DNA of 64,000 nt, taken from assembly GCA_004134985.1 (NCBI GenBank), contig REGQ01000016.1, forward strand, positions 1 to 64,000, given 5' to 3'. The notes beneath the pieces are model-generated. The model saw nothing but the letters and a program-made list of their open reading frames with translations, did not search any database and was not told the origin of the DNA. The position numbers and the translations under genes are program-made. Positions 1 to 8,400 of the stretch are shown in pieces; within the stretch, counting starts at the first letter, position 1; each line of letters begins with the position of its first letter. Origin of the DNA: Paenibacillaceae bacterium. Lineage in GTDB: Bacteria > Bacillota > Bacilli > Paenibacillales > Paenibacillaceae.

Positions 1-237
1 GAGGCCCCCTGCACCCTCGTCATGGAGGACGAAGAGTGGCGTGTTTTGTACCGGATAGCGAATAAAACGAATACCGTCCCTGATCAGCCGCCCTCCTTAA
101 GAGAGGTCATCTTTGCTTTGGCTAAATTGGGCGGCTTCTTGGGGAGAAAAAGCGACGGTGACCCGGGGGTCAAAGTGATCTGGCAGGGGCTTCAGGCCTT
201 TCGAACCGTCTTCGAGAACTACCGCTTCCTCCTGTAA
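1..237 (+). CDS. IS4-family (Tn5-like) transposase, C-terminal part
   Basis: The frame is open from the first base and ends at a stop at 235-237; the ATG at 22 is internal. The C-terminal residues LGGFLGRKSDGDPGVKVIWQ are the typical closing motif of Tn5-like DDE transposases of the IS4 family, which cut and paste the element by recognising its terminal repeats. The DDE catalytic residues lie upstream of the window and cannot be checked. The 9-bp duplication flanking a related element at 33659-34163 agrees with this subgroup. Confidence 0.8.
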   Translation, partial: EAPCTLVMEDEEWRVLYRIANKTNTVPDQPPSLREVIFALAKLGGFLGRKSDGDPGVKVIWQGLQAFRTVFENYRFLL

Positions 238-505
238 ATTTCTTGAAGCGTTGTGTAGCAAGCATAGGTGTGTGGCAAGCGTTAGCGCAAGATCCCCACG
301 AACACCGACAAAATAGAAAGCCCCTCAACAAAGGGGACATGGCGGTTTTGTCAGCCACCACGATTAATGCCCCCAGATGGAACTTGCCGGATCGCTATTG
401 AGAGGATAACTAACAACTAACCTTACCGAATGACGGATGTTTTTTCATTTCTAACGCGTTCTACGCTGGCTCACATTCGTCAACCACTAAATTTGGCTTC
501 GAGCC
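1..505 (+). mobile_element. 3' end of an IS4-family insertion sequence
   Basis: The window opens inside an insertion sequence. It contains the last 78 codons of a transposase (1-237), a non-coding tail, and a right terminal inverted repeat at about 478-505 ending in GAGCC. The tail matches, in inverse orientation, two further copies: 33659-34163 and 51300-51680. Shared landmarks are a block containing GGCAAGCGTTAGCGCAAGAT near 272-292 and the terminal repeat itself, which fits GGCTCnAAnCnnAAnTTAG followed by YGGTTGACG. The left part lies outside the window, so intactness cannot be judged. Confidence 0.8.
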
Positions 506-623
506 GTCATTAATAGAAGAAGATGACCTAATTGATAAGACGGGTTGTCTTTTTTTTGGCAATAAACTCATAGGGGAACATTAGCTACAATTGAGGTTAC
601 ACTCAGTCAGGGTTCATGCAACG

Positions 624-1049
624 CTAGCTGTTCGCAGGGTCGTTATTGTATTTCTGGAGTAACGCTTCCACTAAAATGCCGTTGATTTTCAAGCCGGAGA
701 TATTGCAATCATTTATTTCCACATGGGATAAATCACAATTCGTAATTGTGCTGTTGTTTAAATCGCAATTTTCAAATTTTGCTGGTTTTTGTTTTGAGCT
801 GGAGTCGTGCTTAGGGTGTCCCTCTGGAGGCATGCCAATATTATGAAAATAAGCTCCACCGATCTGGGCACCGTCTATTTCTAAATCACTTAGGTTCGCA
901 TCGGTTATTTTTGATCCTGCCAACGATACGTTTTCAAAATAAAGTCCTTCGGCTCTATTACAGATGAATTGTGAACCCGAAATATCCGCATAGCGAACAA
1001 ATAATTTCCTGACATCCTCGATAACTTCGGTCTTTAATGCATCTTCCAT
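624..1049 (-). CDS. pentapeptide-repeat-like protein
   Basis: A 141-residue protein. The start at 1049 was chosen because GGAGGTG lies five bases upstream; a longer frame reaches 1151 but has no such site. The body has two blocks of five-residue periodicity (about residues 35-65 and 95-135) with A/N-L/I-x-x-A/C-type turns such as AGSKITDANLSDLEIDGAQI, interrupted by a short polar Lys/Ser linker. This pattern forms a right-handed quadrilateral beta helix. The biochemical role of most such proteins is unknown; some mimic DNA and protect gyrase. It stands alone next to the IS end, and a second pentapeptide protein occurs at 56173. Confidence 0.6.
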   Translation of the reverse strand: MEDALKTEVIEDVRKLFVRYADISGSQFICNRAEGLYFENVSLAGSKITDANLSDLEIDGAQIGGAYFHNIGMPPEGHPKHDSSSKQKPAKFENCDLNNSTITNCDLSHVEINDCNISGLKINGILVEALLQKYNNDPANS

Positions 1050-1169
1050 ATCAACACCTCCATTAAGAGTAATTTCCATTTCTAGAATACAGCAAAGGAT
1101 GTCGCATTGTAAACGCTCAAAAATACACATCGCTCGCAAGGAACGTTTCATTGATCAGGCAGGGAGCGG

Positions 1170-1628
1170 TTGACTATTCTAACCAATTCTCTTGCCGCCG
1201 CCTATTATTTAATGGAATCCTTGAACAGCGGCAGGTTTTCGGGAAAAGTGATTGTGATCGGCGGCGAGCTTAACCCGGAGCAGCAATCGATCTCCGGCGC
1301 TTTGGGGGAAGGGGTGATGTCGCAGTTCAGGGTCGATAAAGCTTTCATTTCGGTTGGGGGCATTTCCTTGGTGCGCGGCATAAGCGACTATGATCTCAGC
1401 GAAGCCGCCATTTCACGGCGCATGGTTGAGGCAGCCAGCCAGACCATCGTGCTGGCAGACGATTCCAAGCTCAACAAGGAAGCGTTTATGGAAATATGTC
1501 CGCTGCAGCGGGTTCATATCATTGTCAGCAATGCAGCCCCTCCAAGAGAATGGGGACAGATGCTTAAGACATATCAGGCTAGTGCTGATCCGCGGGCAAT
1601 AATGATAATTGCTCAACATAGGCGATAA
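1170..1628 (+). pseudogene. DeoR-family regulator, N-terminal domain missing
   Basis: The 152 codons correspond to the C-terminal sugar-phosphate-sensing domain of DeoR/GlpR-type repressors (TNSLAAAYYL near the start, then VIVIGGELNPEQQSISG, DKAFISVGGIS, IVLADDSKLNKEAF). These proteins normally have about 250 residues with a DNA-binding helix-turn-helix in the first 60; that part is absent here. The only start is a TTG at 1170 inside the domain. The 5' boundary near 1165 looks like a deletion or recombination joint. The 3' end overlaps the convergent LysR gene by about 50 bases. It probably cannot bind DNA. Confidence 0.75.
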
Positions 1629-2472
1629 ACCTTTTGGCCGCTGGCGATACGTAGCGGTCTTCTCGCCATTTCAGACCAATCTCCCAATGCCAGCCTTCAT
1701 CTGCAACTGGAATCCACACCAGATCATCCAACATGAGACCGAGTGTCCGGGGAAGTACGGATACGCCCAGTCCTGCTTTTATAAATCCGGCGACGGTAAT
1801 TAAGTCTTCGGCATCGTAGGTAGGGGCCAACATAAATCCGGTATGCTGCAAACGAGACATAATGGTCGCTTTTAACCCGCAATTATTTTTGAGACCGATG
1901 AAGGGCTCCCCGGACAACTCCGCCATAGCAAGGGAAGTGCGTCCTGCATAGCGGTGACTGGCGGAGACGACGATATATAATGGCATTCTCCGAATGACCA
2001 CCCACCTGTGACTGACCATTGTCGATTCCCTTGATGTGATCATTAAATCCGAAAGCCCCTGCTCTAAATGACTATCAATATCTCCCAGACTGCCCTGGGT
2101 TAATTCAAAGCGAACTTTAGGATGAACAGATTGGTAATCTTTCACCAGATTAGGCACCAAATCAACCCCAAGTATATTGAGGTAGCATACGGAGATCACA
2201 CCTGTATCAGGATTCGACCATTCCGCGATTTCCTGCTTTCCCGTCTCAATATTGCGCATTGCCTGCTCGATCCATTTACTAAACATTTGCCCGTAGCGAT
2301 TCAGCTTCACATTGCGCCCGTTGCGTTCAAATAATGGCACCCCTAACTCACTCTCCAGCTTGGCAATGGCGTGGCTTAATGCGGGCTGGGTAATGTTGAG
2401 TGTTCGCGAAGCCATGGTCATATGCTGGAGCTTGGCAACCGTCAAGAAATATTCCAACTGGGTGAGTTCCAT
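1579..2472 (-). CDS. LysR-family transcriptional regulator
   Basis: A 297-residue protein of normal LysR length. The winged helix-turn-helix occupies residues 1-60 (LEYFLTVAKLQHMTMASRTL, ITQPALSHAIAKLESELGVP) and a periplasmic-binding-protein-like effector domain fills about 90-295. AAAGGAGG precedes the ATG. It is transcribed away from the NTF2-like/SDR pair starting at 2620, a typical arrangement for a LysR protein controlling its divergent neighbours; the effector is unknown. The 150-base gap is AT-rich and should contain both promoters. Confidence 0.9.
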   Translation of the reverse strand: MELTQLEYFLTVAKLQHMTMASRTLNITQPALSHAIAKLESELGVPLFERNGRNVKLNRYGQMFSKWIEQAMRNIETGKQEIAEWSNPDTGVISVCYLNILGVDLVPNLVKDYQSVHPKVRFELTQGSLGDIDSHLEQGLSDLMITSRESTMVSHRWVVIRRMPLYIVVSASHRYAGRTSLAMAELSGEPFIGLKNNCGLKATIMSRLQHTGFMLAPTYDAEDLITVAGFIKAGLGVSVLPRTLGLMLDDLVWIPVADEGWHWEIGLKWREDRYVSPAAKRFIAYVEQLSLLPADQH

Positions 2473-2619
2473 AACGACCTCCTTTCTATATGAATATTAT
2501 TCATTAATTTGATTATTATTATAAATTGGATGTTATACAACGATCAAGTTAAAATAGCGTTGAGCTTCTCTAGTGGGGGCACAAAAGCAGGAGTTTTATA
2601 TAGAAAAGGAGGGATATCG

Positions 2620-2958
2620 TTGTCTAATCTACAGCTGCCGCAAGTAATCGATCTTTTTTTTCAGGCCAGTAACGGGCATCATACGGAGGCGATGCTTGCC
2701 TGTTTCACAGATGATGCGGTCATAAGGGATGACAATCGCATTTTCAAAGGAGCAGCTGCTATTACAGGCTGGAGCGACAAGGAATACATCGGCGCAAAGG
2801 TGCAAATAACGATATTGAGCTGTTCTTCCCGCGGGACAGAGCTTATCGTATCGACAGAAGTTAATGGCAATTATCCCGAGTGCCCTTATTATTTTGATTA
2901 CACCTTTACTATAGAAGCTGGCCTAATCAAGAAGCTGCAAATTTCCATGTCGCAATAA
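2620..2958 (+). CDS. SnoaL/NTF2-like small protein
   Basis: A 112-residue protein. The TTG start at 2620 follows AAAAGGAGGG by six bases and fits the family; the frame stays open upstream to 2509 without a ribosome binding site. The sequence has the fold signature of NTF2-like polyketide-cyclase/isomerase proteins: an N-terminal helix ([20 protein letters not shown]), [16 protein letters not shown], then strands ending in [19 protein letters not shown]. Such proteins bind small hydrophobic molecules or act as isomerases. It lies 47 bases before the SDR gene and probably forms an operon with it. Confidence 0.7.
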   Translation: MSNLQLPQVIDLFFQASNGHHTEAMLACFTDDAVIRDDNRIFKGAAAITGWSDKEYIGAKVQITILSCSSRGTELIVSTEVNGNYPECPYYFDYTFTIEAGLIKKLQISMSQ

Positions 2959-3005
2959 TGGGACCGGCAGCCAATATACCAAACACATTTCTGGAGGCAG
3001 ATAAG

Positions 3006-3797
3006 ATGAATCAAGTATTTGAATACGCAAAAGAATTTGAAGGCAAGAAAGTACTCGTAACCGGAGGCACCAAAGGAATGGGGCAGGCCGTGGTACGAAG
3101 GCTTGTGAATGGGGGAGCCGCTGTGATGACGACAGCGCGTTCCATGCCAGCGGACCTGTCACAATCTGTGCTGTTCGTTCAGGCTGATCTGGCGACCGCC
3201 GCAGGTGTGGAGAAAGTGATTGGTCAAGTCAAGGAAAGCTTCGGAAATATTGATATTGTTATCCATGTTGTCGGAGGATCGACAACACCGCCTGGTGGAG
3301 CACTTGTCTTGCATGATGAGGACTGGCTTGAGGCGCTCAATTGGAACTTGCTAGCCGCTGTACGAATGGACCGTGGGCTGCTGCCTCTGATGGTGGAGCA
3401 GGGCTCCGGCGTCATTCTCCATTTCACATCTATCCAGCGGCGTCTGCCGTTGTATGAGACGACATTGGCTTATGCCGCGGCCAAAGCAGCGCTTGCCAAT
3501 TATAGCAAGGGTTTGTCCAATGAATTCGCGCCACATGGCATTCGGGTTAATACATTGGCACCGGGCTTTATTCAAACTACGGCAGCGGATGCGATGATCG
3601 ACCGCATTGCTGCTGAGACAGGCAGCAGAGAAAGTGCACTGCAGCAGCTGATGCAGTCATTGGGAGGCATTCCGCTCGGACGCCCTGGGCTGCCGGAAGA
3701 AGTGGCGGAGCTGGCAGCTTTTCTCGTATCAGACCGTGCTTCTTCTATTACGGGAAGCGAATATGTCATTGATGGCGGTACAATTCCGACAGTATAA
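3006..3797 (+). CDS. short-chain dehydrogenase/reductase
   Basis: A 263-residue classical SDR. The ATG at 3006 follows CTGGAGGCAG. The dinucleotide-binding motif TGGTKGMG is at residues 19-26, an active-site Ser is near 142 and the YxxxK pair is Tyr156/Lys160 (YAAAK). The C-terminal segment [20 protein letters not shown] and the ending [10 protein letters not shown] are standard for the family. It reduces or oxidises a carbonyl/alcohol with NAD(P); the substrate cannot be told. It follows the NTF2-like gene and ends in a good terminator, making a two-gene unit probably under the divergent LysR regulator. Confidence 0.9.
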   Translation: MNQVFEYAKEFEGKKVLVTGGTKGMGQAVVRRLVNGGAAVMTTARSMPADLSQSVLFVQADLATAAGVEKVIGQVKESFGNIDIVIHVVGGSTTPPGGALVLHDEDWLEALNWNLLAAVRMDRGLLPLMVEQGSGVILHFTSIQRRLPLYETTLAYAAAKAALANYSKGLSNEFAPHGIRVNTLAPGFIQTTAADAMIDRIAAETGSRESALQQLMQSLGGIPLGRPGLPEEVAELAAFLVSDRASSITGSEYVIDGGTIPTV

Positions 3798-3810
3798 TTT
3801 AACCTCATGA

Positions 3811-3838
3811 AGCATCCTTCATTCTCGGGATGCTTTTT
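3811..3838 (+). terminator. intrinsic terminator after the SDR gene
   Basis: The inverted repeat AGCATCC / GGATGCT with a short loop is followed by a run of T. Confidence 0.85.
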
Positions 3839-3925
3839 TTATTTGGAAAATAAAGTGCGCAGAGAAAGGTTTTTTACATGGCAAGCCAGAATTAAAAAAG
3901 GATGTTCCTGAGAGGAGGAGACAAG

Positions 3926-4528
3926 ATGTCATTGTTTCAGCAAGATGAGCTCAGTGTCAGAGCGCTTGAGGCTCAGGATGCTGACCTGCTCGCCAGATGG
4001 CTGTCTGACCCTGCCGTGCTGAAGTACTATGAAGGGCGCGATCGCCCGCATGACCGGGAATTGGTTGAGCAGCATTTCTATAAGGGTAGCGAGGGCATTA
4101 TCCGAGGTATTATTTTACATGGCGCGAGTGAAATCGGCTATATTCAAATGTACGAAATCGATGAGGAAGATCGAGAAGCCTACGGCTACCAAGACGTTGC
4201 GGGCAGCATTTATGGCATGGATCAATTTATTGGCGAACCTGCCTATTGGAATAAAGGGATTGGCAGCCGGCTGATCCCGTCAGTTGTCGATTATTTGGTG
4301 AATTGCAAAGGGGCAAGGAAAATCATTATGGATCCCCAGACCTGGAATGTGAGGGCGCTGCGGGTATATGAGAAGAGCGGATTTGTGAAAAAGAAGCTGC
4401 TCGAAAAGCATGAGTGGCATGAAGGCGAATATCGGGATTGCTGGCTAATTGAATATGATGCGGCCGAGGAGAACAATACTGAGGCTTCTGGGTTAACTGA
4501 AGCCGTGAAGGGAGCTGAGCAGCGATGA
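3926..4528 (+). CDS. AAC(6')-like GNAT acetyltransferase
   Basis: A 200-residue GNAT enzyme; the ATG at 3926 follows GAGGAGGAG. The sequence strongly recalls the acetyltransferase half of AAC(6')-Ie: an N-terminal RALEAQDADLLARWLSDPAV with a following YYEGRDRP, then YGMDQFIGEPAYWNKGIGS (acetyl-CoA-binding motif A), DPQTWNVRALRVYEKSGF and EHEWHEGEYRDCWLIEYD. Enzymes of that group acetylate the 6'-amino group of aminoglycosides. Whether this one acts on antibiotics is an inference. It overlaps the next gene by ATGA (4525-4528), so the two are translationally coupled. Confidence 0.8.
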   Translation: MSLFQQDELSVRALEAQDADLLARWLSDPAVLKYYEGRDRPHDRELVEQHFYKGSEGIIRGIILHGASEIGYIQMYEIDEEDREAYGYQDVAGSIYGMDQFIGEPAYWNKGIGSRLIPSVVDYLVNCKGARKIIMDPQTWNVRALRVYEKSGFVKKKLLEKHEWHEGEYRDCWLIEYDAAEENNTEASGLTEAVKGAEQR

Positions 4529-5088
4529 AGCTTGTCATTATTTTTGGCCCGCAGGCGGTCGGGAAGATGACCGTCGGGCAAGAGTTGGAGAAAATGACGG
4601 ATCTGAAGCTGTTTCATAATCATATGACCATCGAGCTGGTCAACCCGTTCTTTGAATATGGCACTCCCGCAGGGAACCGGCTTGTCAGCTTGTTCCGCGA
4701 TGAGATTTTTAAAGAGGTTGCCGCAAGCGAGCAGGCGGGCCTGATCTTCACCTACGTCTGGGCGTTTGATCTCCCGGGCGACTGGAACTATATTGAGCAT
4801 GTCAGCCAAATTTTCGAGTCAAAGGGCGGCACGGTGTATTATGTTGAGTTGGAAGCGGAGTTGAACGCAAGGCTGGACCGCAACAAAAGTCCGCACCGGC
4901 TGCTGCATAAGCCGACCAAACGAAATACAGAGCACTCCGAGGCGGAACTGCTGCGGACGAAGGACAAGTATCGTCTAAACTCCGCAGAAGGCGAAATCAC
5001 CAAGGAAAACTATCTCAGGATCAATAATACAACATTGTCCCCGGAGGAAGTCGCCAGCCTTATTAAGGAGACGTTCCAGATTGCATAA
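4525..5088 (+). CDS. P-loop NTPase, small-molecule kinase-like
   Basis: A 187-residue protein opening with a strand and the Walker A motif GPQAVGKMT (residues 8-16), followed by a HNHMTIELVNPF segment typical of shikimate/gluconate-kinase-like P-loop proteins. A basic segment RNKSPHRLLHKPTKRN around residue 115-130 could be a lid. No signal peptide or membrane segment. Its start overlaps the stop of the acetyltransferase by four bases, so both are made from one message. The substrate is unknown. Confidence 0.75.
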   Translation: MKLVIIFGPQAVGKMTVGQELEKMTDLKLFHNHMTIELVNPFFEYGTPAGNRLVSLFRDEIFKEVAASEQAGLIFTYVWAFDLPGDWNYIEHVSQIFESKGGTVYYVELEAELNARLDRNKSPHRLLHKPTKRNTEHSEAELLRTKDKYRLNSAEGEITKENYLRINNTTLSPEEVASLIKETFQIA

Positions 5089-5129
5089 TAGAAATGAAAG
5101 AATGTGCGTACAAAGAACGCAAAGCAGTT

Positions 5130-5163
5130 AACCTTGCCGGCAAGTCGGGACAAGGTTTTTTTA
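5130..5163 (+). terminator. intrinsic terminator after the acetyltransferase/kinase pair
   Basis: AACCTTG pairs with CAAGGTT and a run of T follows. Confidence 0.8.
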
Positions 5164-5434
5164 TTTGGTGATCGATCATTGTGTGAAACGTTTTTATATG
5201 TGACAAAGCGGACACAGGCTGCATGGAAAATTTAAACAATCAACTCTTATTGCAATTTAGTAGCATAACGGATGCCATGATTGGCAGCAAAATTGCTGTT
5301 GGCTACGTCATCGGAAGTAGATAAGATCGGAAAGGAAAGTTTTTAATTGTCTTATGGAAATAACCTCCTCTCCCATTTAAAATGAGGGAGCATCATAGTT
5401 TGAAAGCGATTCCAAATAGGATGAGGAGGTTATT
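5164..5434 (+). promoter_or_regulatory. leader of the S-layer protein gene with RBS-masking inverted repeat
   Basis: The 5' region of the giant exported protein contains a perfect 12-base inverted repeat: AATAACCTCCTC at 5359-5370 is the exact complement of GAGGAGGTTATT at 5423-5434, which is the ribosome binding site touching the ATG at 5435. A smaller nested hairpin (TCCCATTT / AAATGAGGGA) lies at about 5371-5390. If the long pairing forms, it buries the Shine-Dalgarno sequence. A 33-codon frame at 5223-5324 has no ribosome binding site and is not called. Confidence 0.6.
5401..5414 (+). promoter_or_regulatory. cre site (CcpA operator)
   Basis: TGAAAGCGATTCCA fits the catabolite-responsive-element consensus TGWAARCGNTWNCW at every position. 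It sits 21 bases upstream of the start codon, inside the loop of the RBS inverted repeat, where CcpA binding would block transcription. Repression by preferred carbon sources is expected for a polysaccharide-degrading protein. Confidence 0.8.
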
Positions 5435-8400
5435 ATGTTTATGTCTCGAAGGTTCTTTGCCATTTTACTTGCTTTTGTCTTAACGTCTACGCTTGTTCCC
5501 ATTTCGGCTAAGCCTGCTGCTGCAGCAGGCTTGTCACCGCAATGGACGCTCATTGAACCCGCTTACGACACTGTGGACACGTTTGTTGCCGGGCACTCTG
5601 TGCAGGATTACGGTGCAATCGGGGACGGTGTCACCGATGTGACAGAAACGTTCCAGATGCTGCTTGATTCTCTTGGGGAGCTTGGCGGCGGCACCTTGTT
5701 TGTTCCTGAGGGCAAATATGTGATTCAAGGAACACTGTTAATCCCCAAAGGGGTAACGATGCGCGGCGAATGGAAGAAGCCTGTTCGTGGACAAGCCATT
5801 CAAGGCACTATTCTGATGGCTTACTTCGGCCGTGGTAATGAAGAAGCGACACCATTCATTACACAGGAGCCATCCTCGGCCGTTCGCGATCTGAACATCT
5901 GGTACCCTGAACAGCTGCCGGATGCTATTGCCGCATACCCTCCAGCAATTATGTTTGGGAAGCCCTATTACTTTGGCAATGACTTCAGCAATGCCAAGAA
6001 CATTACGTTCGTCAACGCTTACAGCGGAGTAGTATTCTCCAGGCAAAACGGGGGATCAAGTCCGGTGATCAACGGCATCTACGGAACGCCGCTGTCCCGG
6101 GGCATCGAGATTGACAATATCGCCGATGTGGGACGAATCGAGTGGGTTGATTTCTCGCCGGATTATTGGGCTGGATCGGGACTTCCCGGTTCACCGACAC
6201 CAGGTTCATCCTACGAGCAATGGATTTATAACAATGGCACAGGTATTGTGATGCGGCGCAATGACTGGTCATATTCCGGTTACATTACCGTCGATGGCTA
6301 CCATCGTGGATTTCATGTTGCACCATCCATCGCCAGTCCTGGTGCAATTCCTAATGGGCATAATAACGTTCTGAATTTTACGAATAATCAAACGGCGATT
6401 TATTTTGAAACGGTCAGCAACGACGGTATTATGTTCACCAATGTAGATATTGTCGGCAGCGAGACCGGCATCGAGGTTGGATCGGGGACCGCCGGAATAT
6501 TGCAGCTGAACAAGGTCAACATTGCGGCGACTGACAATGCAATCAAAGTAGATTCGGCATCGACGACCAAGCTGCAAGTGCAGCAGAGCGTTGTATCAGC
6601 GGGAGAGGTGGACATACAGGGCGGTACATTCATGCCCTCGAACTCCGACTTCAACAATGCTGCGCCGCAAATTCGCATTACGGAAAACGGGCGAGGGATT
6701 GTGACAGGCAATCGGTTTCAGCATGCAGCGGATATCGAGTACACCTCGCAGTACTTTTCCAGAATCGATCATACACCGGTAGACATGAAGGAACTGCCGA
6801 ATTTCCCTGAAATCAAGCCGCTTGCTCATAAGCCAGCGCGCATGGCGCTTTATGTCGTTACGGATGCGCCGTTCAATGCGAGCAACGACGAGGTGACAGA
6901 CAATACGACGGCGATTCAAGCTGCGCTCGATCAGGCTGCCGCCGATGGCGGGGGCATTGTGTTCCTCCCTCCCGGCAAGTACAGGGTAGACAGAAATTTG
7001 AGTGTGCCGACAGGCGTGGAACTGAAGGGGGCGGTAGATAACAGCACCGTACCGACCGGACCAGGCAGCATTATAGAAGTATATGCCGGACGCAATAATC
7101 CAAGCGCGGAGCCGTTCCTTAAGCTTGCGAAGGAGAGCGGCGTGCGGGGCATCACTTTCAACTACCCGGAGCAGGATTCATCGCACCTGCCGAATATGGC
7201 GGCTTATCCTTATTTGATTCGGGTGACCGGTGAGGATGCGTATGTGGTGAATGTAGGCATGCGTGCTACTTACAGCGGCATTGATTTGTTCACCCACCGC
7301 ACGGACCGACATGATATTGAATCGGTAATGGGGCATGTGTTCAATACCGGGATCAAGGCAGGCGGCGGTGCGAAGGACGGAAGGATTACAAATCTTCATT
7401 TCAACCAGATCGTCTATGCGGCAGGCATTGAATCCAAATTTGGCTCGTGGCCGAACTCTCCAGAGATGTCCAGCAACCAGCCGGTATATGATTATGGACT
7501 GAACAACCTGGACTTTCTGATCCTTGGCGATGTGCAGGACCAAATATTGTACAATAACTTCCACTATGGCTCCAGGCGCGGGATGGTGCTGGAGAGCGAG
7601 AACGGCAAGGGGCCGACAGGCACCAGTGTCGGGCTTGGCATAGACGGTGTCCGCAAGGGAATCGTGCTGGAAGCTGTTGGCGATGAGGGCTTCGACTTTA
7701 TCAACTCCCAGATCGTTGCGATTGGCGGAGGCGATACGCAGTACATTGTAACGGGACAGGAGTTCGACGGGGAAGTTGGGCTGTACAGCTCGGATTACTG
7801 GGGTGGACCGGGCCACGGTGTTCAGATTGATGAAGGCACTGTCTATATGCAGCTGGCCAATTTCCACAACCCCGGTCAGGACAGCTTCGCGAATCTGATC
7901 GGCGAAGGGACGCTGCGACTGGACAACTCTGTCGTTTGGCCGACGCATAAGCTGCTCGATCCGGGAACAGAGCCGAAGCTCTTCGCACAATCATCGGTTA
8001 TTGATCCTGGCAGCGCATCTGTTGACGATATGGGACAATGGAAGAACAATCTGGGCAATCAGCCTGTCATCGGCTCGATGGCGCCCTTCTCTGCTCAAGT
8101 GGAACGCGGGGCGTTCGATCGGGCGCATCCGGAGAACACCCAGACGAAACTGGTTATTAAAAATACGGAGAGCGCTGCACCGATAAGCGGTACAATCGAG
8201 CTTATTTTGCCACAGGCGTATGAAAACAGCTTGAAGCCAATTCGCTTCAGTAATATTGCACAGGGTGAAACGCTGACGATTGATCTGCCTTATCTGGCCG
8301 CCGATCTGGTGAAATTCAAATTTGTGCTGCAAGATGGCCAAACGTATTTTGTGACGTCCCGAGTGGACGCTTCCTTTGCTGCGAAGAAAGGAATGGCAGC

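Noticed and set aside
3878-3895. Five-codon ORF (MASQN) before the acetyltransferase as another leader peptide
   Set aside because: There is an AGAAAGG nearby, but no hairpin or overlap supports regulation, and such short ORFs occur by chance.
5223-5324. 33-codon ORF upstream of the SLH protein
   Set aside because: No ribosome binding site and no recognisable similarity.
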